This document shows, one piece after another, positions 33,145 to 42,126 of a stretch of DNA of 64,000 bases. Both the position numbers and the translations under genes were made by a program. Below the pieces are notes generated by a model. It saw nothing but the letters and a program-made list of their open reading frames with translations. It was not told the DNA's origin and did not search any database. The number at the start of each line of letters is the position of its first letter. Within the stretch, counting starts at the first letter, position 1. The stretch lies in the NCBI GenBank assembly GCA_022824495.1, contig JAJDZU010000024.1, positions 1 through 64,000 of the forward strand, read 5' to 3'. This stretch comes from Chloroflexota bacterium (lineage in GTDB: Bacteria > Chloroflexota > UBA11872).

Positions 33145-34404
33145 ATGACCACCCAACTCAGAAAAGCTGGCGCCAACTGGGTCGACGGCGACCGGTTCTT
33201 TGACCGTGAGGCTGAACTCGAAGAACTACGCGAGCGCGTCCAGAACGGCGCCCACACGCTCCTGACCGCGCAACGTCGCATGGGCAAGACCAGCCTCGTC
33301 CGCGAACTCCTGCGTCAATTGGAGGACGATGGGCACTACGCCACCGTTTTCGTTGACCTGGAAGCGGCGAACGACCCGGCCGACGCGATTGCCGAGATTG
33401 CGATTCGGGCGAAACCGGTTCAGGCCGTCTGGCGACGAATTCAGTCCTTCTTCGCCAACCACCTTCGAACTGTCGGCGGCCGCATCGACGAGGTTGCGTT
33501 GTCCGAACTGAAGGTGAGGCTCCGCGCCGGCATTGACGCCGGAAACTGGCAGCATCAGGGCGATCAGGTCTTCGCAGCCCTGGCGGCGAGCGAAAGGCCG
33601 GTCGTGCTCGCCATCGACGAACTCCCCATCCTGGTCAACCGCCTGCTGAAGGGTGCTGACTACCGCCTGACCGCGGAGCGGAGAGCCGCAACGGACGAGT
33701 TTCTCGCCTGGCTCCGGAAGACCGCCCAGGAGCATCGCGATGCGGTGGTTCTGATCCTCTCCGGGAGCGTCGGCCTCGAACCGGTCCTTCTCCAAGCCGA
33801 CCTCAGCGCCCACGCCAACATCTATCAGCCCCTTGAGTTGCACCCCTGGAGCCACGACACGTCAAGCCAATGTCTCGCCGCCCTGGCGCAGACCTACAGC
33901 CTGGACCTTCCGGACGAAACGCGAGCAGAAATCTGCCGACAGCTGCGTTGCTGCGTCCCTCACCACGTCCAGCAGTTCTTCGACTACCTGCATCAGCATC
34001 TCCGCCGGAACCACAGGAACTCGGCGACGATCGACGACATCCGGCTGGTGTACGAACGCGACTTTCTAGGAGTTCGCGGACAAGTCGACCTCGAGCATTA
34101 CGAGGGGCGGCTGCGCATGGTGTTAGGGGTCGAGGGCTACACCACGGCGCTCGCTCTGCTCACCGAAGCCGCAGTCAATGATGGCCTCCTGACTGACAAC
34201 GCGATCCGCCTCTACCGCAACGCAATTGCCTCATCAGGCACCGACAACACCGTTCCCATTGAAGTCGTGCTCTACTCGCTGGAACACGACGGTTATCTCG
34301 AAGTCCGTCCCGACGGTTACAGGTTCGTATCCAGGCTCCTTGAGGACTGGTGGCGTGCCCGACACGGCCGGTTCTTCACTCCCATCCAGGATCGACCCAT
34401 ATAG
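33145..34404 (+). CDS. P-loop ATPase of the archaeal-ATPase/STAND type
   Basis: A 419-aa AAA-like NTPase. 'RFFDREAELEELRERV' is the typical lead-in. Walker A is 'TAQRRMGKTSLVRELL', without the usual first Gly but matching the RRMGKT form of archaeal-type ATPases; Walker B is 'PVVLAIDELP', and 'VVLILSGSVGLEPV' fits sensor 1. The C-terminal third looks like winged helices ('LYSLEHDGYLEVRPDGYRF'). No effector domain or membrane segment is seen. It is 15 nt upstream of a second ATPase and is probably co-transcribed with it, possibly under MarR control. Confidence 0.8.
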   Translation: MTTQLRKAGANWVDGDRFFDREAELEELRERVQNGAHTLLTAQRRMGKTSLVRELLRQLEDDGHYATVFVDLEAANDPADAIAEIAIRAKPVQAVWRRIQSFFANHLRTVGGRIDEVALSELKVRLRAGIDAGNWQHQGDQVFAALAASERPVVLAIDELPILVNRLLKGADYRLTAERRAATDEFLAWLRKTAQEHRDAVVLILSGSVGLEPVLLQADLSAHANIYQPLELHPWSHDTSSQCLAALAQTYSLDLPDETRAEICRQLRCCVPHHVQQFFDYLHQHLRRNHRNSATIDDIRLVYERDFLGVRGQVDLEHYEGRLRMVLGVEGYTTALALLTEAAVNDGLLTDNAIRLYRNAIASSGTDNTVPIEVVLYSLEHDGYLEVRPDGYRFVSRLLEDWWRARHGRFFTPIQDRPI

Positions 34405-34419
34405 AAGGAATTAGCTGCA

Positions 34420-36522
34420 ATGGCGGTAGCAGTTAAGAAATACAATCCCGGCTTCCTGAGCGACGACGAGATCGTTGCGTCGTTCTGCGTCAGAACCGCG
34501 GAATTCGATACGCTCGTCGAGTCCCTGCGCGAATGCGACGCCAGCTCCAGCCCACACTCGCTGGTCATTGGACCCCGCGGCAGCGGCAAGACCCACCTGC
34601 TGCTTCGGGTTGCCGCCGAAGTAAGGCGTAACCCTGTCCTTTCTGGACTCTTTCCAGTCTCATTTGCCGAAGAAAGCTACGAGGTCACGACCTGCGGCGA
34701 ATTCTGGCTGGAGTGCCTGGGCCGTCTGGCCGACCAGGGACCCAGCGAGGAGCGCGACAACTTGCGCCTTACGTATGACGAGCTTCGCACCGTCACCGAC
34801 GATCAATCATTAGCCGACCGCTGTATCGGCTCCCTGCTTGACTTCGCGGATCGTCATGAGACGCGCCTGTTATTGCTCGTTGAAAACCTCAACATGCTCT
34901 TCAACGACATCAGCGACCCCGATGTCGGCTGGCGGCTGCGCCAGCCCCTCCAAACCGAGCCCCGCTTCATCCTCTTAGGCAGCGCCACCAGCCGCTTCGA
35001 CGAAATCGACAACCCCGACCACGCCCTCTACGACCTCTTCCGCATCATCACCCTGCACCCACTCGACACCGCCGAATGCCACGCTCTTTGGCAATCCATC
35101 GCTGGCAGGTGCTCCACCACCGAGGCAGTTCGGCCACTTGAGATCCTCACCGGCGGCAACCCCCGCCTCCTGACCATCATCGCCCGCATCGGCGCCGACC
35201 GCTCCTTCCGCGACCTCATGGAAAACCTCCTTCACCTCGTCGACGACCACACCGAGTACTTCAAAAGCCACCTCGAGGCCTTGCCTGCCCAGGAACGCCG
35301 TGTCTACCTAGCCCTCGCCCGCCTCTGGAAACCCTCCACCACCAGGGACATCGCCAATCTCGCCCGTCTCAACACCAGCACTTGCAGCGCCCAACTTAAG
35401 CGCCTCGTCGAACGTGGTGCCGTCACCATCGAAGGCGGCACTCCCCGCCGACGCCAGTACTACCTCACCGAGCGCCTCTACAACATCTACTACTTGCTCC
35501 GCCGAGGCACGGGCACTGACAGTGTCGTTCAAGCCTTGATCGAGTTTATGGTGTGCCTGTATTCGCCATCTGAGATTGGAGACATAGTCGCCAGTCTCCT
35601 GGAGTCATCGTATGACTTCAGTGTTCTTTCTGAGATGATTGGCCCGGAGATAGCCGGCACCCTGCTGAACGAGGCGAATGCACTTCAGGAGATGGGAAGG
35701 TACGACGACGCTATCGCGCTCTACGACCAAGTGATTGAGAGATTTGGACCTGGTCGCGCCGGAAGCGAACTGCAGGTAGGTGTCGCCCTAACAAACAAAT
35801 CGTCGCTTCTCATTCAGCTTGGTCGCAGCCACGAAGCTATCGTCACTTGCGAGGAAGTCATGGGCAAGTACCTAACAGACCGGGATGTGTCCTCAGCGGT
35901 GCTTTCGGTATCTGCGCTTTGGGTTAAAGGTTCGGCACTTTTCGTCGTGGACAGTCCTGCCATGGCTCTTGATTCCTTCAATCGCGCGTTGGCGCAAGTC
36001 GACACTCTCGATGCTCCGATCCCTAACTTCATTTTGGCCGGCCTTCTTCATAGCAAGGGACTGGTTTTGGTTCGGCTTAGTGAGCTTGACAGTGCGCTCG
36101 CCACATTCGACGAGGCGTTGACACGATACGGCATGGACGTGGAACTTCAGCAGAACGGCACGACAGCAATGATATTGATAAGCAAGGCCCTCGTCTTGGA
36201 TCAATTCGGTCATACGATTAGCCTGACTGATTTCTCGTGGCTACTTGAGAGCCTGGCCAAGCACGGCAGCGTTCTGCCCGGCACTAGTGAGGCGCTGACT
36301 CCCTTGGTTGCCGCCCTTGAACCGTCTACGGCCCTCGGCCTCCTCCAGGCCTCACCCGCAGCTCACCTCCTTCTGCCCCTGATCACCGCCCTCCAACAGG
36401 AGCTCGGGCAGGCCTCCGAAGTCGCGAAGGAGGTCGCTGAAGTCGCTCGCGATGTGCGGGCCCGACTGGCCGAGGCCAGAGCCGAGCAGACAGAATCCCG
36501 GGCCGAAGAGGGTGCACCCTGA
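34420..36522 (+). CDS. large P-loop ATPase with winged-helix and TPR-like regions
   Basis: A 700-aa STAND-like protein. Walker A is 'LVIGPRGSGKTHLLLRV' at residues 47-60; the Walker-B strand is 'RLLLLVENLNMLF', with VEN where most members have (D/E)E; 'FILLGSATSRFDEI' fits sensor 1. A winged helix follows ('STRDIANLARLNTSTCSAQL', 'GAVTIEGGTPRRRQYYL'). From about residue 400 the protein has TPR-like repeats ('ALQEMGRYDDAIALYDQVI', 'LDSALATFDEALTRYG') and ends in a charged coiled coil. AAGGA lies before the ATG. The TPR half is visibly poorer in GC than the ATPase half, suggesting a mosaic origin. Confidence 0.8.
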   Translation: MAVAVKKYNPGFLSDDEIVASFCVRTAEFDTLVESLRECDASSSPHSLVIGPRGSGKTHLLLRVAAEVRRNPVLSGLFPVSFAEESYEVTTCGEFWLECLGRLADQGPSEERDNLRLTYDELRTVTDDQSLADRCIGSLLDFADRHETRLLLLVENLNMLFNDISDPDVGWRLRQPLQTEPRFILLGSATSRFDEIDNPDHALYDLFRIITLHPLDTAECHALWQSIAGRCSTTEAVRPLEILTGGNPRLLTIIARIGADRSFRDLMENLLHLVDDHTEYFKSHLEALPAQERRVYLALARLWKPSTTRDIANLARLNTSTCSAQLKRLVERGAVTIEGGTPRRRQYYLTERLYNIYYLLRRGTGTDSVVQALIEFMVCLYSPSEIGDIVASLLESSYDFSVLSEMIGPEIAGTLLNEANALQEMGRYDDAIALYDQVIERFGPGRAGSELQVGVALTNKSSLLIQLGRSHEAIVTCEEVMGKYLTDRDVSSAVLSVSALWVKGSALFVVDSPAMALDSFNRALAQVDTLDAPIPNFILAGLLHSKGLVLVRLSELDSALATFDEALTRYGMDVELQQNGTTAMILISKALVLDQFGHTISLTDFSWLLESLAKHGSVLPGTSEALTPLVAALEPSTALGLLQASPAAHLLLPLITALQQELGQASEVAKEVAEVARDVRARLAEARAEQTESRAEEGAP

Positions 36523-36557
36523 ATCACGCCGCGACTGACGAGGCAGAGAGCGTGGCC

Positions 36558-36881
36558 CTACTGCATCGGCGAAAACCCCGTCGGCGTCATATAGCTATTG
36601 ATCACCCGCGCCACGATCTGGCCGCTGGCTTCCGTTTCGGCTCGGACTTCTAGCCACTCCGGGTCGGACTGGAACGCCGTCCACTTGGCCTCGCGGTCGG
36701 CCTGGCTGTCGAAGCGCGTGATGTAGACCAGCCGGTCGCTGCGCCCCACCACTTCCTGCCAGAACCCCACCACCTCGATGTCCAGGCGTTCGAAGATGCG
36801 CATCGTGTGCTGGGAGAAGCGGGCCATGATGGCGTCCATCCGTCCGGGCAGGATTTCGTAGATCCGCAGTTCGTAAAGCAT
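36558..36881 (-). CDS. NIPSNAP-family protein
   Basis: A 107-aa dimeric alpha/beta-barrel type protein. 'MLYELRIYEILPGRMDAIMA' at the start and 'VVGFWQEVVGRSDRLVYITRF' (parts 'GFWQEVVG' and 'RLVYITRF') in the middle are typical of NIPSNAP. The ATG at 36881 gives the canonical opening; the longer frame does not fit. Function in bacteria is unknown. It is convergent with the ATPase operon. Confidence 0.88.
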   Translation of the reverse strand: MLYELRIYEILPGRMDAIMARFSQHTMRIFERLDIEVVGFWQEVVGRSDRLVYITRFDSQADREAKWTAFQSDPEWLEVRAETEASGQIVARVINSYMTPTGFSPMQ

Positions 36882-36993
36882 CGGCTGGCGTCCTCGATTA
36901 ACGAGCTTCGTCGCAGCATGCCCCACCGTCCCGCCGCTTGCGTACTATGGCCGCCCGGCACTTCGCCAGGAACGCACGGAGGGTCAGGTCGCG

Positions 36994-37431
36994 GTGTACG
37001 CCATCGTCATCGGCTGCGGGCGCGCCGGCGCCGAAATCGCCAGCCGCATGTGCGAGCAGGGTCACTCCGTGGTGGTGATTGACCGCGACCGCGCGGCCTT
37101 CCACCGGCTCTCGGACAGCTTCTCCGGCACCACCATCGTCGGCCATGCCATTGACGAGGACTGCCTCGTCTCCGCCGGTATCGAGCGAGCCGACGCCCTG
37201 ATCGCCACCACCTACGGCGACAACTCCAACCTCATCGCCGTCCAACTGGCCCGCAAGCGCTTCAACGTCCAGCGCGCCATCGCCCGCGTCAAGGATTCGG
37301 TGCGGGCCTCAGCCTTCGAACGGTTGGGCTTCGAGACCATTCCCTCTACCACCATCGTTGGCGACGCCTTCGAGCAGGCCCTGGGCTGGGAGCCGCATCA
37401 GCCCAACGGCTCCCCGGAGAACGGGAGTTAA
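36994..37431 (+). CDS. TrkA-N (RCK) domain protein
   Basis: Regulatory NAD-binding protein for a potassium transporter or channel, 145 aa. 'AIVIGCGRAGAEIASRMCEQGHSVVVID' shows the GxGxxG Rossmann fold (here 'VIGCGRAGAEIASRM') and 'SGTTIVGHAIDEDCLVSAGI' the next conserved block. It has only the N-terminal TrkA domain; the C-terminal domain is in the next gene. It starts with GTG. The next TrkA gene begins 6 nt downstream. Confidence 0.85.
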   Translation: MYAIVIGCGRAGAEIASRMCEQGHSVVVIDRDRAAFHRLSDSFSGTTIVGHAIDEDCLVSAGIERADALIATTYGDNSNLIAVQLARKRFNVQRAIARVKDSVRASAFERLGFETIPSTTIVGDAFEQALGWEPHQPNGSPENGS

Positions 37432-37437
37432 TTCCTC

Positions 37438-38112
37438 GTGTTCGTCATCATCGCCGGCGGCGGCAAGGTTGGCGGTCAGCTTGCGCGCGACCTTATGGCC
37501 GAGCGCCACGAGGTCGTGGTCATGGAATCCAACCCCGGCAAGGCGCGCGCGCTGCAGGACGAAATCGGCGACGCCGTCGTTCCGCACGACGCCTCCGAGG
37601 GCCGCTGGCTCATCGATGCCGGCATCGGCCGCGCCGACTTGCTGATCGCGGTCACCGGCGACGACGAGGACAACATCGTCATCTGCCAACTCGGCGAGGC
37701 TCTCTCCGAGGGTCGCGCCCGCACCATCACCCGCATCAACAACCCCAAGAACAGCGACACCTTCCGCACCCTCGGCATCGAAGCCATCGTCAACGCCACC
37801 GACCTGGTGATGACCATGATCGAGCGCGACGTCAGTGTCGCCCCGGTCGTCCACCTCATGCGCCTGCGCAGCGCCGGCCTGGAGCTGGTGGAAATGACCG
37901 TGGCCGAAGGATCGGCGGCCGACGGCGCCACCCCGGAAGAGTTACGGCTGCCCGAGCAGGGCGGGCGTATCAGCGTCATCCTGCGCAGTGGCGAGGCCGT
38001 GTTTCCCTCGCCAACCACCCGCCTGCACGCCGGTGACTCGATCGTGCTCGTCGCTCAGACCGAGTTCGAAGAAGCTCTCGGCCGCCAGTTCGCGGCCCCC
38101 ACCATCGTCTAG
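37438..38112 (+). CDS. TrkA family protein (TrkA-N and TrkA-C)
   Basis: Full-length RCK protein, 224 aa. The Rossmann part is 'FVIIAGGGKVGGQLARDL' with 'GIGRADLLIAVTGDDEDNIV', and the C-terminal TrkA-C domain holds 'GRISVILRSGEAVFPSPTT' and 'LHAGDSIVLVAQ'. With the preceding half-length gene it forms a pair like KtrA/CeoBC-type subunits. No TrkH/KtrB transporter is in the window, so the partner is elsewhere. GTG start, 6-nt gap. Confidence 0.88.
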   Translation: MFVIIAGGGKVGGQLARDLMAERHEVVVMESNPGKARALQDEIGDAVVPHDASEGRWLIDAGIGRADLLIAVTGDDEDNIVICQLGEALSEGRARTITRINNPKNSDTFRTLGIEAIVNATDLVMTMIERDVSVAPVVHLMRLRSAGLELVEMTVAEGSAADGATPEELRLPEQGGRISVILRSGEAVFPSPTTRLHAGDSIVLVAQTEFEEALGRQFAAPTIV

Positions 38113-38286
38113 CGCTAGCACCCGTACGCGCGGATCCGGCTGGCCGAGCGTCCATTCCTGCGATGCGTAGGCCCAGGCTGCATGGCCCGACTGGAGCCGT
38201 TCGTACGAACCGGGCGGCGGGATTCCCCGACGGAAGTTGGCCGGACGCGGGCTGGAACCCGCCGTAAGATCTTCCGCAGCAAAACA

Positions 38287-39687
38287 ATGTCCCTGTTCAA
38301 CCGCTCCGGCTGGGCTGGCCGCCTGCTCATCGGCGCTGTGACCTTCTGGTGGGGCGGCGTCGTGGCGCCTCGTCTCATCAGTCTGGCGGCGCCGGCACGC
38401 CTGCCGCCCGAGGCAATTCCCGCATGGACTGACCCTCATTGGGACGGGCAACTCGCAGACCTGGTCTTGGCCGCATCCCTGCTCAGCGCGGCTCTCTTGT
38501 CACTGGCGGCTTGCCTCCGACCAGGAACCCCGCGGGCCGGGCTTTTTGCGCGCGGCGGCTGGGCGACTCTCGCCGCGACCGTCCTGTATCTCAGTTGGGC
38601 GGAAATCTCGGACCTCCACATGCTGGGCCTGGGTCGCCTGCAGCTGGAGGTGCTCGGAGCGCGCCTGTTCGAGTCGTCGCAAGCACGCGCCTCGGTCGCC
38701 GGCTTTTACCCGCTGATCCTCGTGTTTGTTCTGGGGATGAGCTTGTTCCTGTGGAAGGGAGTGCGTGACCGGTCGATTCGGTTCCTGCTGGCCGTTGGCC
38801 TTCTCGCCTGGTTTTTCGCCGTTGTGCTCGATGAGACCTATTACGGACTGTCTCAGGGCGCAGCCACCGATCTGGTCTGGCTCTGCGAAGAAACCTTGGA
38901 GTTCAGCGGAGCCCTGCTGGTTGGATGGGCCGCGGTTGTGGCCTTGAGACAAAGAGTCCGCCTGGCAGATCGTGGTGCTGCCGATTGCTGGCGCAAGCCC
39001 CTGCTTCTGTCGGCGCTCGTCGTCACCCTTCTCGGCAGCCTTGCGTTAGCGCTTCTCTTTCGGCCTCCGCTGGCCGACTCCAGGTCCCCGCCAAACTCCC
39101 GCGCCGGAGCATTTGACATGGTCCTGTCTGACGACGGTTCCGTTCTTCAGGAACTCGGCGTGCTTCCCGCGCCGCTCGGAGGCGTTGACTTGCGCATGTC
39201 GAGCAATGATCCGGCTGGGCGCGGGCACGCCATTTGGCGCATAGCACGTGTCGGCACCGAAGGTCCCGGTCGCTTCGTGGTCCAGGGGCGAACGGAGTTG
39301 CCTGGCGGAACTATCCCCCGTGAAATCTCGCTTACCTTTCCGCCAATCGCGGATGCGACCGTGCGCTCGTTAGCCATTCAGGTCGTGGCCGACGTGGCGT
39401 TGGGTTCCGACCTCCGAATCGGCGCCACGAACAGTGACCGTTACCGGGAAGGGATGCTCTGGATCAATGGCGAGGCTGTTTGGCCGGACCAGAACCTCGA
39501 ATTCGTAGCCTACGGTGCCCCTGAACTCTCGTTGGACAAGCTGCGCGCGCTCGGCCATCTGTTTGCACTGGGCTGGCGTTGGCCTTCGTTGCTGGCTCTG
39601 CTTTGGGCTTCCCTGATCCTGGTCTGTTTCGTCCCGTCCCTTCTAACGACTGAGGCACTCGGCCAAACTGGTGCCATCCGCGGCTAG
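38287..39687 (+). CDS. hypothetical polytopic membrane protein
   Basis: Family not recognised. The ATG at 38287 follows a long in-frame extension that is not protein-like. The 466-aa product starts with a membrane helix ('LLIGAVTFWWGGVVAPRLI'), then about six more hydrophobic segments to residue 275, a large soluble domain of about 130 residues with strands such as 'GPGRFVVQGRTELPGG', and a final membrane helix near the C-terminus. The layout suggests an extracytoplasmic domain between membrane parts. No operon link is evident. Confidence 0.65.
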   Translation: MSLFNRSGWAGRLLIGAVTFWWGGVVAPRLISLAAPARLPPEAIPAWTDPHWDGQLADLVLAASLLSAALLSLAACLRPGTPRAGLFARGGWATLAATVLYLSWAEISDLHMLGLGRLQLEVLGARLFESSQARASVAGFYPLILVFVLGMSLFLWKGVRDRSIRFLLAVGLLAWFFAVVLDETYYGLSQGAATDLVWLCEETLEFSGALLVGWAAVVALRQRVRLADRGAADCWRKPLLLSALVVTLLGSLALALLFRPPLADSRSPPNSRAGAFDMVLSDDGSVLQELGVLPAPLGGVDLRMSSNDPAGRGHAIWRIARVGTEGPGRFVVQGRTELPGGTIPREISLTFPPIADATVRSLAIQVVADVALGSDLRIGATNSDRYREGMLWINGEAVWPDQNLEFVAYGAPELSLDKLRALGHLFALGWRWPSLLALLWASLILVCFVPSLLTTEALGQTGAIRG

Positions 39688-40019
39688 CGTCGCCGTACCT
39701 GCCAGCCCCGGGGCAGCGCGCCGCCCACCCGTTCGCTAACCGCGGCTCAATCGCGCCCTACGCTTGCCCACGGTAATCGGGGCGGGTGAAGTCCAGCGTC
39801 GCTCTCCGCTGTGCCCTGGACGCCGTCTGCCAGGGTTGAGCACGGCTGCAGGAACACACGTCAGGACTGTCGCCGCCTGCGCCAGCCCGCAGCTCGAGAG
39901 TTCAATCACCAACTGCGTGAACAACAGCCGCCACCCGGGTTCAACGGATGTGACACGCATTGGAGCAGTGCGCGCCGAAGGACCGGCGTCGTGAGGTAGC
40001 GCGGCACTGGCCGCAGTTT
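39688..40019. other. intergenic region, nothing recognised
   Basis: This 330-base gap between convergent genes holds no convincing CDS, tRNA or terminator. I checked it by eye for RNase P and SRP RNA motifs and found none. Confidence 0.5.
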
Positions 40020-40700
40020 CTACGAGCTTCCGGCCTCGGTCGGGGTCTCGACGGCGCCCTCCGGCGCTTCCTCGGACGGCTCGGCGCCTTCCTCCAGCGG
40101 AATCTCCTCCAGCTCGTCCACTTCCTCGTCCTCTTCCACGGTGCGCGCCGCCGTCACCTGAACAACGATCACATCCGGATCGTCCAGCGGCTCGTAGGTG
40201 CCGTCCTCGGCCCTCAGGTCTCCCACGACCACCTCGTCGCCCACGTCAACAAGATCGGACACGTCGGCGATTAGGCTTGACGGAATCTCGATAGGAAGGG
40301 CTGAGACCTCCACCTCTTGCAGGTGATGAATTACCACCAGCTCCGAGTTATCGCTAGCCGGCGCGCGACCCTCCAGCGTCACCCGCACCATCACGTTGAT
40401 CGCCTTTGTGAGGTCAACCTTGCGCAGCGTCAGATGCACCAGGCGATTCGTCAGGGTGTCGATCTCCACCGAATCCATCAGCACCGGCTCGCTGATATCC
40501 GGCGACTCCAGGTCCACCAGGTGGCCGGTCGCCTGGGCGCGAACCAGGTCGGCCAGCTCCCGCTCCGACACCTGCATGGCAATTGATGCATGCCCCGCCT
40601 GCACCAGGTTGGCCGGAATCACGCCTTCCCGCCGCAGGCGTCGCACTTTCTTGCCCAGGACGGTGCGGGGTTCCGCCGCCAGGCGATGACGTTCGGGCAC
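40020..40700 (-). CDS. rplY: 50S ribosomal protein L25/general stress protein Ctc
   Basis: 5S rRNA-binding protein in the long L25/TL5/CTC form, 226 aa. 'GKKVRRLRREGVIPANLV' is the L25 signature, and 'VDLTKAINVMVRVTLEG' with 'IEIPSSLIADVSDLVDVGDEV' (part 'SSLIADVSDLVDVG') is the CTC C-terminal domain. An acidic tail ends the protein. The start is GTG 40700, nine bases after GAGGAG; the longer frame upstream is not L25-like. Confidence 0.92.
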   Translation of the reverse strand: MPERHRLAAEPRTVLGKKVRRLRREGVIPANLVQAGHASIAMQVSERELADLVRAQATGHLVDLESPDISEPVLMDSVEIDTLTNRLVHLTLRKVDLTKAINVMVRVTLEGRAPASDNSELVVIHHLQEVEVSALPIEIPSSLIADVSDLVDVGDEVVVGDLRAEDGTYEPLDDPDVIVVQVTAARTVEEDEEVDELEEIPLEEGAEPSEEAPEGAVETPTEAGSS

Positions 40701-40862
40701 GGCTGACTGCTCCTCGGATCGGGCGGCGGCGCGACCTCGCGATAAAACTCTGGGTCGGCGCGGAAACGACACGCAGCGCCGCTACCGGTGAGTCTAGAAA
40801 GGCGCCCCGCCGGGCGTCAACGGTTCGTATGGCGTCGCGCGGGCGTGGCGGGATTGTGGACA

Positions 40863-41123
40863 ATGGGCCGCCGGCGCTTCAGAAGCGCCCGCTTGCCGCA
40901 AGAAACTGGTGACCACTTGGCTTCCCGACGACGCGTATCGCTCAGTGACCTGTATGCCGATGCCTGCCGGCGCATGGACATCACGCCGGAGGAGGCGCTC
41001 GGCTGCGAACGCCAGCCTGACCGCCTGCGCTTGATGATCACCCAGGACCGCTGGGTGGACTTCGAACTGGTCGACGACCCGGAAAACGACCGCTTGGTGC
41101 TCGGGGCAACCCTGGACTCGTAG
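40863..41123 (+). CDS. small hypothetical protein
   Basis: Family not recognised. From ATG 40863 it is 86 aa; a TTG at 40919 would give 67 aa starting at 'ASRRRVSLSDLYADACRRMD'. The C-terminal part 'RLRLMITQDRWVDFELVDD' alternates hydrophobic and charged residues like a small beta-sheet domain. The clear codon bias argues that it is coding. It lies alone between two minus-strand genes. Confidence 0.5.
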   Translation: MGRRRFRSARLPQETGDHLASRRRVSLSDLYADACRRMDITPEEALGCERQPDRLRLMITQDRWVDFELVDDPENDRLVLGATLDS

Positions 41124-41192
41124 CAGCGTCACGCGTGGGGCCTGCTGCGGCCCCGCCACCGCGAACCCTCCGGGTTCCCGTCCGTTCCGACC

Positions 41193-42110
41193 CTACGCCC
41201 CGCCAAACTGAAGAATCGCCCAACTCACGGCGACCCACACAACCACCGACGCCAGGATCCCCGGGTCGCCTAGCAGCACCCGCTCGGGCTCCTCGCCGGA
41301 TCCGTTGTTCTGCAACAGATAGACGTAGCGCAAGATCCCGTACAGCACGATCGGAACCGTAATCATCATCAGGTGGTTCGCCGGCAGGTTGGGTGCCGAA
41401 AACGTGTACAGGGCGTAGCTGAGCGGGGCCGCCGCGGCCGTTATCACGACCAGCGTGTGCAGAAACTCCGCCGTGTATCGATCCAGCACCGGTCGGGCCG
41501 CGGAAGACCGCGCTTCACCGGCTAGCTCGGCCCACCGCTTCCCCACGGCCAGGAACAGCGCCAGCAGGAAGGTGCAGGTATAGAGCCAGGGCGAAACCGG
41601 CACCTCGATCACCAGGGCGCCGGCCACCGCCCGAATCACGAAACCGATCGCGATGGCCAGCAAATCCAGGATCACCAGGTGCTTGAGCACCAGCGAATAG
41701 CCCACTTGTAGGCCCAGGTACACCGCCAGCGCCACGCCGAACGGCCAGGCCAGCACGGCCGCCAGCGCCACCGCCGCGGCCGAGACTACGATCCCGGCAC
41801 CCACGGCCAGGCCAACCGGCACCAGCCCGGCCGCGATTGGACGATGACGCTTCACCGGGTGCTCGCGGTCGCGCGTCGCGTCAATAGCGTCGTTCAGCAG
41901 GTACAGGCCCGCGGTGGCGAGCGTGAAGATGGCCGCCGCCGCCACGGCCGCCAGCAAGCTGGAACTCTGGTGGTACTCGCCCGAAAACAGCACGGCCGCC
42001 AGCACCAGCAGGTTCTTCGGCCACTGCCGCGGCCGGCTGCTGCGCGCCAGCCCGATCAGGCGAGCCTGCAGCCCCGGCCCTGGTTCACGGGTACCCGAGG
42101 TCGATGTCAT
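41193..42110 (-). CDS. UbiA-family prenyltransferase (decaprenyl-phosphate phosphoribosyltransferase-like)
   Basis: Integral membrane prenyltransferase, 305 aa with eight to nine membrane segments. The Asp-rich motif 'NDAIDATRDREHPVKRHRP' (NDxxDxxxDxxHPxKxxRPI) is typical of the branch that makes decaprenylphosphoryl-5-phosphoribose, and 'RSSRPRQWPKNLLVLAAVLF' is the usual lead-in ('RPRQWPKNLLV'). The start is ATG 42110; the longer frame overlaps the upstream gene. Whether the organism makes arabinan-like polymers is unknown. Confidence 0.82.
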   Translation of the reverse strand: MTSTSGTREPGPGLQARLIGLARSSRPRQWPKNLLVLAAVLFSGEYHQSSSLLAAVAAAAIFTLATAGLYLLNDAIDATRDREHPVKRHRPIAAGLVPVGLAVGAGIVVSAAAVALAAVLAWPFGVALAVYLGLQVGYSLVLKHLVILDLLAIAIGFVIRAVAGALVIEVPVSPWLYTCTFLLALFLAVGKRWAELAGEARSSAARPVLDRYTAEFLHTLVVITAAAAPLSYALYTFSAPNLPANHLMMITVPIVLYGILRYVYLLQNNGSGEEPERVLLGDPGILASVVVWVAVSWAILQFGGA

Positions 42111-42126
42111 GAGCGGATCGCTCGCG

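Noticed and set aside
39688-40019. Possible RNase P or SRP RNA in the gap
   Set aside because: No conserved core motifs of either RNA are present on either strand.
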